A stretch of 64,000 nt of DNA from Arthrobacter sp. ERGS1:01 (GCF_001281315.1 NZ_CP012479.1:558001-622000); one strand, 5' to 3'. Shown: positions 44,839 to 55,017, counted from the first letter of the stretch. Notes: generated from the sequence alone by a model not told the origin. A program made the numbers and translations.

Positions 44839-45807
44839 ATGCCCACCCCCAAAATGGCCGGCAACTGGCCGTTGCTGCAGTTCGTGATCCTGGCCTTCGT
44901 CTGGGGTGCCAGCTTCCTGTTCATCGCGATCGGGCTGGAGGGAATGTCGCCGGCACAGGTGGTGCTGGGCCGGCTGTGTGCCGGCGCCGCGGCCCTCGCC
45001 GTCGTCTGCCTCGTGACCCGCAGGAAGCTGCCCTCCGAACCGGTTGTCTGGGCGCATTTGGCAGTCGTCTCCGTGCTACTGTGCGTGGCCCCGTTCCTGC
45101 TGTTTTCCTGGGCGGAGCAAAGCATCGCCTCGGGACTGGCCAGCATCTACAACGCCACGACGCCGCTCATGACGACGCTCGTGGCCCTTGTGGCCTTGCC
45201 CCAGGAAAGGCCCACCAGGGCCCGCCTGCTGGGTCTGATCGCCGGTTTCGCGGGCGTGCTGCTGGTCCTGGGCCCGTGGCGCCTGGTGGGCGGGGGATCC
45301 GTTGCCGGCCAGCTTGCCTGCCTGCTCGCCACGGCCTGCTACGGCATGGGATTCGTGTACCTTCGCCGCTTCGTTTCCCCGCGGGGCTTGTCCTCGCTCG
45401 CCGTCGCCACGGTGCAGGTGGGGTTGGGCGCGGTGATCATGCTTGCCATGGCGCCATGGATCGCCACCACCCCCGTCCACCTCACGCCGCGGATCGTCGC
45501 CGCAATCCTGGTCCTGGGCGTGGCCGGCACGGGCCTGGCCTACGTGTGGAACACCAACCTGGTGGCCGCCTGGGGCGCCGCCAACGCGTCGACCGTGACC
45601 TACCTGACGCCCGTGGTCGGGGTCAGCCTCGGCGTACTGGTCCTGTCCGAGCCGGTGACCTGGAATCAGCCCCTCGGGGCACTCGTCGTGGTGGCCGGCA
45701 TCGCCATCAGCCAGGGCAGGCTGGCCGGCCTCACGCAGGGCCTGCGCGGCCGGCGGTCCCGGCGCGGCAGCGCCGCCGCGGGCCCCGGCACGGCAGACGC
45801 CGAGTAA
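44839..45807 (+). CDS. EamA/DMT-superfamily transporter
   Basis: About 322 residues with ten membrane segments arranged as two EamA repeats (FVWGASFLFIAIGL opens the first; VATVQVGLGAVIML lies in the second). Family members export small metabolites such as amino acids or nucleosides; no substrate can be assigned. ATG 44839 is chosen, with TTG 44833 as an alternative. The 145-base gap upstream contains TATAAG near 44777, a possible -10 element. The Arg-rich tail is cytoplasmic. Confidence 0.82.
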   Translation: MPTPKMAGNWPLLQFVILAFVWGASFLFIAIGLEGMSPAQVVLGRLCAGAAALAVVCLVTRRKLPSEPVVWAHLAVVSVLLCVAPFLLFSWAEQSIASGLASIYNATTPLMTTLVALVALPQERPTRARLLGLIAGFAGVLLVLGPWRLVGGGSVAGQLACLLATACYGMGFVYLRRFVSPRGLSSLAVATVQVGLGAVIMLAMAPWIATTPVHLTPRIVAAILVLGVAGTGLAYVWNTNLVAAWGAANASTVTYLTPVVGVSLGVLVLSEPVTWNQPLGALVVVAGIAISQGRLAGLTQGLRGRRSRRGSAAAGPGTADAE

Positions 45808-45858
45808 CCCCGGCCCCTGGCCCGAACTCCCGCGCAGGTTCCGGAGTACCGTATTGGC

Positions 45859-47217
45859 ATGGAGCTACGAGACGGAATCTTCCTTCCCCCGCGCAACCTG
45901 CAACTCACGGGCACCGGCACCCTGGACTCGGCCTTCGATGTGTCCGGCCTCGCCGTGGCATCCATCGCGGAGGCCGGCACCGCCATGGCCCGGCTGGCCC
46001 GCCGACTGGGGGCCGCGGACCCGCAGCTGCACCTCGACCGGGACCTGGCGGCGCTGTGGTTCGGCATGTCCTTCAAGCCCTCCGGCTGGGAGCTGCCCTC
46101 ACCCTGGGATCCGATCGCCGGCGACTACGCCTGTGCGGACGGCTGGATCCGCCTCCACACCAACGCCCCGCACCACCGGGCCGCCGCCCTCGCGGTGCTC
46201 GGCCTGCCCGCGGATGCGGACCGGGCGCGGGTTGCCGCCGTCGTCCCCGCCTGGGCCGGGCAGGAACTCGAGGACGCCGTGGTGGCCGCGAACGGCTGTG
46301 CGGCCCTCATGCGCTCGCCTGCCCAGTGGACGGCTCATCCGCAGGGTGCCGCGGTGGCCGCCGAACCCTTGACCGCCTGGGGTAGGGCCCGCGCGGTGGG
46401 GACGCCCGACGCCGGTGCCCACGGCCGCGGTCGGCCCGCCACCGGGCGCCGACCGCTGGACGGGGTGCGCGTGCTGGATTTGACCCGGGTCATCGCCGGG
46501 CCGGTGGCCACCCGCTTCCTGGCACACTACGGGGCACAAGTGCTGCGCATCGATCCGCCCGACTGGCAGGAACCCGCGCTGGAACCCGAGATGACGAGCG
46601 GCAAGCACTGCGCCCGGCTGGACGCGAAAACGCCCGGCGGCCTGGCGGCGCTGCATGAGCTGCTGGCCGGCGCCGACATCTTCATCCACGGCTACCGCCC
46701 CGACGCCCTGGCCCGGCTGGGCCTCTCCGACGATGCCCTGGCCGAGCGCCACCCCGGCCTGGTCAACATCGCCCTCGACGCATATGGCTGGAGCGGGCCC
46801 TGGGCCAACCGGCGCGGCTTTGACTCACTCGTGCAGATGAGCTGCGGCATCGCGCAGGCGGGCATGGCCCACTTTGCCGCCGACAAACCCGTCCCGCTGC
46901 CCGTCCAGGCGCTCGACCATGCCACCGGCTACCTGGTTGCGGCCGCCGCCGTCGATGCCTGGCGCGAACGCCTCGACGGCACGGCCCGGAACGCGAGGCT
47001 GTCGCTGGCGCGCACGGCCGTGGAGCTGATGCGCACCTCCCCGACGTCGGGCACCCTGCCCCACGTGGCCGATTCGGCCATGCTCCCCGAACACACCGCC
47101 TGGGGCCAGGGGCTCCGGCTGCCCCCGGCCATCCAGATCGACGGCGTGCCGGCACACACCGGCGTCGAGGCGCGGGGCTATGGTTCGGCCCCTGCAGCCT
47201 GGCCGGCCGGCAGCTAG
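45859..47217 (+). CDS. CaiB/BaiF-type CoA transferase family protein
   Basis: A 452-residue protein. PLDGVRVLDLTRVIAGPVATRFLAHYGAQ (about 195-225) is the typical start of family III CoA transferases, and the large domain continues through DIFIHGYRPDALARLG. This core is preceded by about 190 residues resembling the second half of the same family, so the protein may be a rearranged or incomplete tandem. The catalytic Asp normally found after the first domain is hard to place. Classic members move CoA between carboxylates; the substrate is unknown. Confidence 0.75.
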   Translation: MELRDGIFLPPRNLQLTGTGTLDSAFDVSGLAVASIAEAGTAMARLARRLGAADPQLHLDRDLAALWFGMSFKPSGWELPSPWDPIAGDYACADGWIRLHTNAPHHRAAALAVLGLPADADRARVAAVVPAWAGQELEDAVVAANGCAALMRSPAQWTAHPQGAAVAAEPLTAWGRARAVGTPDAGAHGRGRPATGRRPLDGVRVLDLTRVIAGPVATRFLAHYGAQVLRIDPPDWQEPALEPEMTSGKHCARLDAKTPGGLAALHELLAGADIFIHGYRPDALARLGLSDDALAERHPGLVNIALDAYGWSGPWANRRGFDSLVQMSCGIAQAGMAHFAADKPVPLPVQALDHATGYLVAAAAVDAWRERLDGTARNARLSLARTAVELMRTSPTSGTLPHVADSAMLPEHTAWGQGLRLPPAIQIDGVPAHTGVEARGYGSAPAAWPAGS

Positions 47218-47297
47218 GACCGGCAGCAGGAACGGAACCGGCCGCCGCATAGAATTGTTGAGCCCCGCCACCCACGCCGCAAGGAATGCCCCCACCC

Positions 47298-47795
47298 ATG
47301 AGCTTGACCGTCCGCCCCATCACCCCCGCCGACTACGACGCCGTCGCCCGCATCACCGCCGACGCCTACCTGGGCGCGGGGTACTTTGACAGCGCCGAAT
47401 ACCCGTACATGCAAAAGATCATGCGCGTGGGGGAGCGGGCCGCGGTGGCGCCCATCATCGTCGTCGAACGCAACGGCGTGGTGATCGGCTCGGCCACCTT
47501 GGCGGTGAACGGTGACGAATGGGCCGACATCGCCCTGCCGGACGAGCTGGAATTCCGGCTCCTGGTGGTGGACCCGGCCGTGCAGCGCAGCGGCGCCGGC
47601 AGGGCCATGGTCAACGCCATCCTGGCCCAGGCCCGGGAAACCCCCGGGATCCGCGCCGTCAGCCTCACCACGGGCGACGACTGGCACGGTGCGCACGCCC
47701 TGTACCGCAAGCTTGGCTTCACCAGGGTCCCGGAACGCGACTGGCCCATCCCCGAAAACGGCAAGATGCTCCGCGTCTACCGCATGGAGTTGTAG
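47298..47795 (+). CDS. GNAT-family N-acetyltransferase
   Basis: A 165-residue acetyltransferase. LTVRPITPADYDAVARI is the usual first strand and helix; FRLLVVDPAVQRSGAGRAMV is motif A, which binds acetyl-CoA pyrophosphate; ALYRKLGFTRV is motif B. The acceptor is not predictable. AAGGA lies 12 bases before ATG 47298; ATG 47286 would add four residues. Confidence 0.82.
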   Translation: MSLTVRPITPADYDAVARITADAYLGAGYFDSAEYPYMQKIMRVGERAAVAPIIVVERNGVVIGSATLAVNGDEWADIALPDELEFRLLVVDPAVQRSGAGRAMVNAILAQARETPGIRAVSLTTGDDWHGAHALYRKLGFTRVPERDWPIPENGKMLRVYRMEL

Positions 47796-47816
47796 GGCCG
47801 GGCTTACGTCGCGGGC

Positions 47817-49358
47817 CTAAATTGCAAGGAGCGGGCGGGTCGAGGCGTAGCCGTCCCGGATGGTCGAGGACGGTACGTCGTAGACCATGGTCACTTCGCT
47901 GCCCGGCTCGCAGGCCGGCCAGCCCGGTTCGCCACGGACCGCGAACCCCACCGCGGAGGCATGGACCGCGTTGGCGAGGCCCTGGGGCGGGTTTGGGCCG
48001 GCCAGGGCGTCGACCTTGACGGAGTCCAGGCAATCAAAGATGAACGGCACATCCAGGCAGTGCACGGCCCGGCCAAACACGCCGCTGGGCCAGGAGAACC
48101 TGTACAGCCAGGTCTGGGTGGGCCGCGCCACGGCCGTGCCTCCCGCCAGGCGCGCGGCACAAACCTCCAACACGGTCTTTCGGAACGCCACATCCGTGAT
48201 GTAACGGCCCAGCACGGCCACCGATCCCTTCCCGGCCACCTCCTTGTTCGCCGCCAGGTAGGCCGATCTCGGGGCCCCCTTCAGCCCAGCCGCGCCCAGC
48301 AGGAACCGCGCCGGGACAAGCCGCATGGCCTTGGGGGCGGTGTCGAGCGCCATGGAGAATTCGTCGTCGGCCGTGCCCATCACCAGGCCCTTGTCCGCGC
48401 CCACACCCGCACGCAGCGAATCAAGGGTGGGCCGCGCAATCAGCTCGCCGTCCACCAGGGGGCCGTACGACAGCCCGCCCGCCAACAGCGCCTTGAGCAT
48501 GGCGGCGGACTTGCGCGGCCCGCCCTCCGGGTGTTGGGCCTTTATCTGCAGTTCCAGGATGGTCAGTTCGTCGATGCCGGCAAAACCGTCCCAGGTGCTT
48601 GCGACGCCGGCCAGTGCGGCCAGCCGGCCGGCGATGGTTTTTGCCCGTTCCGGGGCAATGTCGGCCAAGGCACCGGAAACGCAGTGGACCCGGTTGAAGA
48701 GGTGCTGCGCCCTCGGCATGCCCAATAGTGTCAGCACGGCGCCGCCGCCGGCCGACTGCCCCATAATGGTGACCTGCCGGGGATCGCCGCCGAACGCCGC
48801 AATGTTCTCCTGCACCCACTCAAGCGCGGCCAGCCAGTCCAGCACGCCGCGGTTGTGCGGCGCCCCGTCGATCCAGCCAAATCCGTCAAAACCAAGCCGG
48901 TACGACACCGAGACCGTCACGACGCCGTCGCGGTTGAACGCGGTGCCGTCGAACCAGGGGCTGGCGGGGGAGCCCGCCGTGAACCCGCCGCCGTGGATGT
49001 ACACCAGGACGGGCAGGGCGGCGGCGCCGGACGGATCCGGGGTGAAAACGTTAACATTCAAGGTGGAATCGCCCGGGATGGACGGCGCGGGGATCAGCGT
49101 GACTTCACTCAACGTTTCGCGTTGCGGGGTGGGGGCGTCGGCCACGGCGTCCAGCACGTCCTCCCACGGCCCGGGCGGAACGGGCGCAGCGAAACGGAGC
49201 GCTCCCACGGGCGCCTGGGCGAAGGGGATCCCCTTGAACGCAGCGGAACGCCGATACTGCCCGGTGCCGCTGCACTCGCGCCAGACACCGCGGACGGGAC
49301 CCGAGGCCGTCCTGACCACCGGGCCGGTCAGGGTGGCGAACTCGGATTGCTGTTCCAT
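47817..49358 (-). CDS. Type B carboxylesterase/lipase
   Basis: A 513-residue carboxylesterase. PVLVYIHGGGFTAGSP forms the oxyanion hole, and TIMGQSAGGGAV carries the nucleophilic Ser. The acid residue is probably in ADDEF and the His in VHCLDVPF. The N-terminal VVRTASGPVRGV and GIPFAQAPVG are typical of the family. No signal peptide is seen, so the enzyme is likely cytoplasmic. It stands alone on the minus strand, divergent from the RidA gene across about 225 bases. Confidence 0.85.
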   Translation of the reverse strand: MEQQSEFATLTGPVVRTASGPVRGVWRECSGTGQYRRSAAFKGIPFAQAPVGALRFAAPVPPGPWEDVLDAVADAPTPQRETLSEVTLIPAPSIPGDSTLNVNVFTPDPSGAAALPVLVYIHGGGFTAGSPASPWFDGTAFNRDGVVTVSVSYRLGFDGFGWIDGAPHNRGVLDWLAALEWVQENIAAFGGDPRQVTIMGQSAGGGAVLTLLGMPRAQHLFNRVHCVSGALADIAPERAKTIAGRLAALAGVASTWDGFAGIDELTILELQIKAQHPEGGPRKSAAMLKALLAGGLSYGPLVDGELIARPTLDSLRAGVGADKGLVMGTADDEFSMALDTAPKAMRLVPARFLLGAAGLKGAPRSAYLAANKEVAGKGSVAVLGRYITDVAFRKTVLEVCAARLAGGTAVARPTQTWLYRFSWPSGVFGRAVHCLDVPFIFDCLDSVKVDALAGPNPPQGLANAVHASAVGFAVRGEPGWPACEPGSEVTMVYDVPSSTIRDGYASTRPLLAI

Positions 49359-49585
49359 GGACTGTCCTCACTCGGGGCTGGCTTGACTGCGACGCGGGCC
49401 GGGGACGGATCCATCTCCCCCTTATTACCCAACGGGGGAATTCACGGAAATGCAAGAGCGCGGGGCCACGGACCTGGACGGGCGTCGTAGAAAAACGCAA
49501 TGAAGTCCGCCCGCCGGAGGGTCCGCCCTTAGAGTGGTGGCTCCACTGACGGGGCGCGAAGCCCCACGACGCAAAGGACATCCGC

Positions 49586-49963
49586 GTGCGCAAAATCTTC
49601 GGTTCCGGCTCCAGCTGGGAAAAGACCCTCGGTTATTCCCGGGCCGTACAGGTCAACGACACCCTGTACATTTCCGCGACCTCGGCAGCGGGTCCGGACG
49701 GCACGGTTGTCGGCGACGGCTTCTACGAGCAGAGCGCCTACATCCTGACGAAGCTCGACGCCGTGCTGGCCGAAGCCGGCTTCTCCTTTGCCGACGTCGT
49801 ACAGTCCAAGATCTACCTGACCGACATTGCCGCTTGGGAAGAGGCCGGCCGGGCCCACGGTGAGGTCTTTGGCGAGATCCGCCCCACCCTGGCCCTCGTC
49901 CATGTGCTGCCGTTCCTCGACCCCGCCATGAAGGTCGAGATCGAACTCGTCGCCCAGCGCTGA
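49586..49963 (+). CDS. RidA/YjgF-family protein
   Basis: A 125-residue member of the RidA superfamily with typical blocks YSRAVQVNDTLYISATSA, YILTKLDAVLAEAGFSFADVV and EIRPTLALVHVLPFLDPAMKVEIEL. Archetypal RidA hydrolyses reactive imine/enamine intermediates from PLP enzymes and needs an Arg in the C-terminal strand region. Here the Arg lies in EIRPT, a position differing from RidA itself, so another subfamily function is possible. GTG 49586 is preceded by AAAGGA. Confidence 0.8.
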   Translation: MRKIFGSGSSWEKTLGYSRAVQVNDTLYISATSAAGPDGTVVGDGFYEQSAYILTKLDAVLAEAGFSFADVVQSKIYLTDIAAWEEAGRAHGEVFGEIRPTLALVHVLPFLDPAMKVEIELVAQR

Positions 49964-50035
49964 CGGACACGCCCCGGGCGCAGGGGATTGCGGGGACCCG
50001 GGCCAAAAACCGGGGCGCAAGGTTAGGATGAGGCC

Positions 50036-51403
50036 ATGTGTCCAAGCCCAGCGTCCGGGCCGAAGCCAATGAGCAAGCTCCCGGGCTCGCCGCGGAGCCT
50101 GCGCCGCGGCACCCGGCGGCGTTCCGTCAACGCGCTCCTGGACAACGTGGTCTTTGTCTTCAGCGGGGTCGCGGCGCTGTGGCTGGCGTGGCTGGTGCTC
50201 TCGGACAGCCAGTCCTGGGGCTGGTACCTGGTGCCGTACTTCGTGTTGTTCTGGCTGGTGTTGGCCTACCTTGTGCTGCCGCGCCTGCACCGGATCCTGA
50301 CCAGCATCTATGTCCCCGACTACTTCATCGGCCGGGCCCGCACCAGCGACGGGCTGCTCGGGGACCCGATCAACGTCGCCGTGGTGGGCGCCGAGGACCA
50401 GCTGAACGAGGCCATGACCCGGGCCGGCTGGATCCGCGCCGACGACGTCACCCTCGCCTCCAGCCGCCGGATCGTCACCTCCACGATCTTCCGGCGCAGC
50501 TACGACGAGGCGCCCGTGAGCCCGCTGATGCTGTTCGGCCGGCAACAGGACCTCGCCTACCAGCAGGAGGTGGCGGGCAACCCCGCCAAGCGCCACCACG
50601 TGCGGTTTTGGCGCTGCCCGGAGGACTGGCTGCTCCCGGGCGGGCACAAGACGGACTGGCTGGCCGCCGGCACCTTCGACCGCGCCGTCGGGTTTTCGCT
50701 GTTCACCCTGCAGATCACGCACAAGATCGACGCCGATACCGACATTGAGCGGGACCACATCGTGGCAACGCTCACGGAGGACAACACCGACGTCGAGGTG
50801 CGGGTCCTGGCCGACTTCTCCACCGGCTACCACTCCCGCAACGGCGGCGGCGACACGATCGAAACGGACGGGAACCTGCCGGTCGTCGACGTCAGCAAGG
50901 TGCCCGTGCCGCCCGACGGCATACCTCTCGGCGCAGACCTGGCCGCCCGACGGGCCGCCCGGGCACGGCGCCGGCCCGTCTCCACCCTGCTCGGCGTCCT
51001 CCTGATGGCCATCCGCGTCGTGGTCGGCGCCGTGACCGTGGCCCGGATCGTGGGGGAGCGGCGCACCATCATCGCCGATGCCGCCTCCACCCTCACCACG
51101 GCACAGGCCGCGGACCTGGACCTCTCGGTCAACGTCATCATCGTGCTGGCCGCCGTGGGCATCCTGGCATACCTGCTCCTGGCCGTCCTCGTCTTCCGGG
51201 GCAGCAACTGGGCCAGGATTGCCGCCATGACCTTCAGCGGCCTGCTGATAGTGCTCGCGGCCATCGACTTCGTCAACGGCGAACGGTTCACCCTGCACAA
51301 CGACGTCTTCGGCCTGCCCCTGGACATCCTGGTCCTGCTGGCCCTGTCCGCGCGGCACTCCCGGCTCTGGGCGCGGAAACGGGAAACTCACAGCATTTCG
51401 TGA
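50036..51403 (+). CDS. LssY C-terminal domain membrane protein
   Basis: A 455-residue protein. Two membrane segments (about 38-60 and 65-85) precede a soluble domain (about 105-290) matching the LssY C-terminal domain: GDPINVAVVGAEDQLNEAM, TLASSRRIVTSTIF and HHVRFWR. Three or four more membrane segments follow (about 315-440). LssY was named for a Legionella secretion-locus gene, but the domain has no proven activity. ATG 50036 is used; ATG 50069 is also possible. It stands between ridA and gatC with short gaps. Confidence 0.75.
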   Translation: MCPSPASGPKPMSKLPGSPRSLRRGTRRRSVNALLDNVVFVFSGVAALWLAWLVLSDSQSWGWYLVPYFVLFWLVLAYLVLPRLHRILTSIYVPDYFIGRARTSDGLLGDPINVAVVGAEDQLNEAMTRAGWIRADDVTLASSRRIVTSTIFRRSYDEAPVSPLMLFGRQQDLAYQQEVAGNPAKRHHVRFWRCPEDWLLPGGHKTDWLAAGTFDRAVGFSLFTLQITHKIDADTDIERDHIVATLTEDNTDVEVRVLADFSTGYHSRNGGGDTIETDGNLPVVDVSKVPVPPDGIPLGADLAARRAARARRRPVSTLLGVLLMAIRVVVGAVTVARIVGERRTIIADAASTLTTAQAADLDLSVNVIIVLAAVGILAYLLLAVLVFRGSNWARIAAMTFSGLLIVLAAIDFVNGERFTLHNDVFGLPLDILVLLALSARHSRLWARKRETHSIS

Positions 51404-51468
51404 TTTCACGCCTGCCATGGCGGATAAGCTAGTGGGGACAACTTCTATTCTTTTTGCAGGGGAGATCC

Positions 51469-51765
51469 ATGGCTGCGATCAACCGTGAGGACGTGGCGCA
51501 CCTGGCGCAACTCGCTCACATCGAGATGAGCGACGACGAACTGGACCGCATGGCCAATGAACTGGCAGTGATTGTGGATTCGGTCAAGAGCGTCAGCGAG
51601 GCTGCGGGAGCCGACGTTCCCGCCACCTCGCACCCGATTCCGCTGACCAACGTCATGCGCGAGGACGTGGTGGGCCACGTACTGTCCGCCGAGGAGGCGC
51701 TCTCCGGCGCCCCGGATTCCGCCGACGGCCGCTTCAAGGTCCCCGCAATTTTGGAAGAGAGCTAA
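51469..51765 (+). CDS. gatC: Asp-tRNA(Asn)/Glu-tRNA(Gln) amidotransferase subunit C
   Basis: A 98-residue GatC: INREDVAHLAQLAHIEMSDDE, then MREDVVGHVLSAEEAL and GRFKVPAILEES. It wraps around the GatA/GatB interface and stabilises the complex that amidates mischarged Glu-tRNA(Gln) and Asp-tRNA(Asn). GGGGAG precedes the ATG. gatA follows after three bases. Confidence 0.93.
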   Translation: MAAINREDVAHLAQLAHIEMSDDELDRMANELAVIVDSVKSVSEAAGADVPATSHPIPLTNVMREDVVGHVLSAEEALSGAPDSADGRFKVPAILEES

Positions 51766-51768
51766 GCC

Positions 51769-53319
51769 ATGACTGCCAACGAACTCATTCGTTCCAGCGC
51801 GTCCGCCATGGCCGCCAAGCTTGTCGCGGGCGAGATCACCTCCGTGGAACTGGTCCAGGCGCACCTTGACCGCATTGCCGCCGTCGACGGCGGGGAACGC
51901 GGCGTCAACGCGTTCCTGCACGTCAACGCCGAGGAGGCGCTCGCCGTCGCCGCCGACGTCGATGCCCGCCGCGCCGCCGGTGAGGAGCTCCACGAGCTCG
52001 CCGGCGTGCCGATCGCCATCAAGGACCTGATCGTCACGAAGGGCCAGCCCACCACGGCCGGCTCCAAGATCCTCGAGGGCTGGATGAGCCCCTACGACGC
52101 CACCGTGATCAAGAAGATCCGGGCCGCGCGCATGCCCATGCTGGGCAAGACCAACCTTGACGAATTCGCCATGGGCTCCTCCACCGAGCACTCCGCCTAC
52201 GGCCCCACCCGCAACCCGTGGGACCTGGACCGGATCCCCGGAGGCTCCGGCGGTGGCTCCGCGGCCGCCGTCGCCGCCTTCGAGGCCCCCCTGGCCTTGG
52301 GCACCGACACGGGTGGCTCCATCCGCCAGCCCGGCGCCCTCACCGGCACCGTCGGCGTGAAGCCCACCTACGGTGCGGTGTCCCGCTACGGCGCCATCGC
52401 CATGGCCTCCTCGCTGGACCAGATCGGCCCTGTTTCGCGGACCGTGCTGGACTCCGCACTGCTGCAGGAAGTCATCGGCGGGCACGACCCCCAGGACTCC
52501 ACCTCGCTGACGGACGCCTCCACGGGCCTCGTCGAGGCCGCCCGCCTGGGCAACGTTGCCGGCATGAAGATCGGCATCATCAAGGAGCTGCACGGCGAAG
52601 GCTTCCAGCCCGGCGTCGAGAACCGCTTCAACGAATCCCTGGAGCTGCTGCGCGGCGCCGGCGCCGAAATCGTCGAGGTCTCCTGCCCCAACTTCGGCTA
52701 CGCACTGGGCGCCTACTACCTGATCATGCCCAGCGAGGCCTCCTCCAACCTGGCCAAGTTCGACGGCGTCCGCTTCGGCCTGCGCACGCTGCCCACCGAA
52801 GGCCCGCTCACGATTGAGCGCGTCATGGGCGCCACCCGCGCCGCCGGTTTCGGCGACGAGGTCAAGCGCCGCATCATCCTGGGCACCTATGCGCTGTCCG
52901 CCGGCTACTACGACGCCTACTACGGCTCGGCCCAGAAGGTGCGCACCCTGATCCAGCGCGACTTCGCCGCCGCGTTCGAACAGGTCGACGTGCTGATCTC
53001 CCCGACGTCGCCCGTCACGGCGTTCAAGCTGGGCGAAAAGCTCGATGACCCGCTGGCCATGTACCTGAACGACATCGCCACGATCCCGGCCAACATGGCC
53101 GGCGTCCCCGGCCTGACCCTGCCCGGCGGCCTGGCCGATGAAGACGGCCTGCCCGTCGGCATCCAGCTGCTGGCCCCGGCCCGCGAGGACGCCCGCCTGT
53201 ACCGCGTGGGCGCCGTGCTGGAATCCCTGCTCGAGGCACAGTGGGGCGGCCCCATCCTGGACCAGGCGCCGTCGTTGGTCGAGCTTGTCGAGACCCTTGC
53301 AGCCAAGGAGGCTAACTAA
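51769..53319 (+). CDS. gatA: Asp-tRNA(Asn)/Glu-tRNA(Gln) amidotransferase subunit A
   Basis: A 516-residue amidase-signature enzyme that releases ammonia from glutamine. The catalytic Lys is in VPIAIKDL, the cis-Ser in [13 protein letters not shown] and the nucleophilic Ser in [10 protein letters not shown]. After the normal ending ([17 protein letters not shown]) the last 16 residues contain SLVELVETL, the translation of a dispersed palindromic repeat found elsewhere in the window. The stop overlaps gatB by one base (TAATG). The enzyme should be active, since the tail lies beyond the conserved fold. Confidence 0.94.
   Translation: MTANELIRSSASAMAAKLVAGEITSVELVQAHLDRIAAVDGGERGVNAFLHVNAEEALAVAADVDARRAAGEELHELAGVPIAIKDLIVTKGQPTTAGSKILEGWMSPYDATVIKKIRAARMPMLGKTNLDEFAMGSSTEHSAYGPTRNPWDLDRIPGGSGGGSAAAVAAFEAPLALGTDTGGSIRQPGALTGTVGVKPTYGAVSRYGAIAMASSLDQIGPVSRTVLDSALLQEVIGGHDPQDSTSLTDASTGLVEAARLGNVAGMKIGIIKELHGEGFQPGVENRFNESLELLRGAGAEIVEVSCPNFGYALGAYYLIMPSEASSNLAKFDGVRFGLRTLPTEGPLTIERVMGATRAAGFGDEVKRRIILGTYALSAGYYDAYYGSAQKVRTLIQRDFAAAFEQVDVLISPTSPVTAFKLGEKLDDPLAMYLNDIATIPANMAGVPGLTLPGGLADEDGLPVGIQLLAPAREDARLYRVGAVLESLLEAQWGGPILDQAPSLVELVETLAAKEAN
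53276..53295. repeat. REP-like 20-mer inside the 3' end of gatA
   Basis: TGGTCGAGCTTGTCGAGACC is identical to the intergenic copy at 41502-41521. Here it lies in frame within gatA and encodes the SLVELVET part of the C-terminal tail. Confidence 0.8.
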
Positions 53320-54827
53320 TGAGCGTTGACACCATCTTGAGCTTCGAAGAAGCCATGGAAAAGTACGATCCCGTCCTGGGCTTCGAGGTCCACGTGGAGC
53401 TGAACACCAAGACCAAGATGTTCTCCTCCGCCCCGAACGAGTTTGGCGACGAGCCCAACACGAACGTCAACGAGGTGTGCCTGGGCCTGCCCGGCGTGCT
53501 GCCCGTGGTGAACAAGAAGGCCGTTGAGTCCTCGATCCTGATCGGCCTGGCGCTGAACTGCAAGATCGCCGAGCACTGCACGTTCGCACGCAAGCAGTAC
53601 TTCTACCCGGACACACCCAAGAACTTCCAGACCTCCCAGTACGAGGACCCGATCTGCTACGACGGCTGGATCGACATCGAGCTGGAGGACGGCACCGTCT
53701 TCCGCGTCGAGATCGAGCGCGCCCACATGGAGGAGGACGCCGGCAAGCTGACCCACATGGGCGGGGCCACCGGCCGCATCCAGGGCGCCGACTTCTCCCT
53801 GGTCGACTACAACCGTTCCGGCGTGCCGCTGGTGGAAATCGTCACCAAGCCCATCGAGGGTGCCGGCTCCCGCGCCCCCGAACTGGCCAAGGCGTATGTT
53901 GCGGCCATCCGGGAAATCGTGAAGAACCTGGGCGTTTCCGACGCCAAGATGGAACGCGGCAACGTCCGTTGCGACGCCAACGTCTCCCTGCGCCCCTACG
54001 GCCAGGAGAAGTTCGGCACCCGTACGGAAACCAAGAACGTGAACTCGCTGCGCGCCGTCGAGAACGCCGTGAAGTTCGAGATCCAGCGCCACGCCGCCGT
54101 GCTCGACTCCGGGGTGAAGATCATCCAGGAAACCCGCCACTGGCACGAGGACACCAAGTCCACGACGTCCGGACGCCCCAAGTCCGACGCCGACGATTAC
54201 CGCTACTTCCCGGAACCGGACCTGGTGCCCATCGTCACCACGGCCGAGTGGGTCGAGGAGCTGCGCTCCCGCCTGCCCGAGCCGCCGGCCGTGCGCCGCA
54301 AGCGCCTGCAGGCCGAGTGGGGCTACACGGACCTCGAGTTCCGTGACGTGGTCAATGCCGGCCTCATGGACGAGATCGAGGAGACCGTCGCCGCCGGCGC
54401 CTCCGCCGCGTCCGCCCGCAAGTGGTGGATGGGCGAGATCGCCCGCCGCGCCAAGCTGGCCGATGTCGACCCCGCCGCGCTGGGCGTCAGCCCCGCCGTC
54501 GTGGTGGAGATCGAGAAGCTCATCGCCGCAGGCAGCATCAACGACAAGCTGGCCCGCCAGGTGCTCGACGGCGTCCTCGAGGGCGAAGGAACGCCCGCCG
54601 AGGTCGTCGCCAAGCGCGGCCTGGCCGTGGTCTCCGACGACGGCGCCCTGCAGGCCGCCATCGACGAGGCCCTGGCCGCCCAGCCCGGCGTTGCGGACAA
54701 GATCCGTGCCGGCAAGGTCCAGGCCGTGGGTGCCATCGTTGGCGGCGTCATGAAGGCCACCAAGGGCCAGGCCGACGCGGCCCGCGTCCGGGAACTGATC
54801 CTCAAGACGCTCGGCGTCGAGGGCTAG
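53319..54827 (+). CDS. gatB: Asp-tRNA(Asn)/Glu-tRNA(Gln) amidotransferase subunit B
   Basis: A 502-residue GatB. The kinase/transamidase core begins [22 protein letters not shown] and contains the family motif region [19 protein letters not shown]. The C-terminal YqeY-like tRNA-binding domain covers about 350-500. It phosphorylates the misacylated Glu or Asp and receives ammonia from GatA. The gene is complete and is followed by a classic terminator, closing the gatCAB operon. Confidence 0.94.
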   Translation: MSVDTILSFEEAMEKYDPVLGFEVHVELNTKTKMFSSAPNEFGDEPNTNVNEVCLGLPGVLPVVNKKAVESSILIGLALNCKIAEHCTFARKQYFYPDTPKNFQTSQYEDPICYDGWIDIELEDGTVFRVEIERAHMEEDAGKLTHMGGATGRIQGADFSLVDYNRSGVPLVEIVTKPIEGAGSRAPELAKAYVAAIREIVKNLGVSDAKMERGNVRCDANVSLRPYGQEKFGTRTETKNVNSLRAVENAVKFEIQRHAAVLDSGVKIIQETRHWHEDTKSTTSGRPKSDADDYRYFPEPDLVPIVTTAEWVEELRSRLPEPPAVRRKRLQAEWGYTDLEFRDVVNAGLMDEIEETVAAGASAASARKWWMGEIARRAKLADVDPAALGVSPAVVVEIEKLIAAGSINDKLARQVLDGVLEGEGTPAEVVAKRGLAVVSDDGALQAAIDEALAAQPGVADKIRAGKVQAVGAIVGGVMKATKGQADAARVRELILKTLGVEG

Positions 54828-54837
54828 TTTCCACAAC

Positions 54838-54902
54838 TGCGCCCGTTTCCGCGTTCCGCACCCGTTCCGACGGGCGCCGAATGCGGAAACGGGCGCATTT
54901 TT
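54838..54902 (+). terminator. Rho-independent terminator of gatCAB
   Basis: TGCGCCCGTTTCCGC (54838-54852) and its exact complement (54883-54897) form a 15-bp stem, followed at once by five T (54898-54902). It lies 10 bases past the gatB stop. Confidence 0.85.
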
Positions 54903-54972
54903 ACGTGGGCCGCGAGTCCACGTGCCGCGCCGGGCGCCAATATGAGTAATTGTGAATCGTAATAGCACTTTG

Positions 54973-55017
54973 CAATCATGAACATTCAGGAAATGATTGG
55001 GTATCACCGTCGATACC
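54973..55017. promoter_or_regulatory. Two operator-like inverted repeats upstream of the glycosidase gene
   Basis: CAATCAT-(13)-ATGATTG (54973-54999) is followed at once by GGTATC-(6)-GATACC (55000-55017). Both are perfect. They lie in an AT-richer gap and end 16 bases before the start codon at 55034, so a bound repressor would block the promoter or early transcript. No regulator gene is adjacent. Confidence 0.4.

Noticed and set aside
50036..51403. Phosphatidic acid phosphatase or DedA function for the LssY-C protein
   Set aside because: Some LssY proteins carry a PAP2 domain, but its Lys/Arg/His motifs are not present here; only the C-terminal LssY domain is recognisable.
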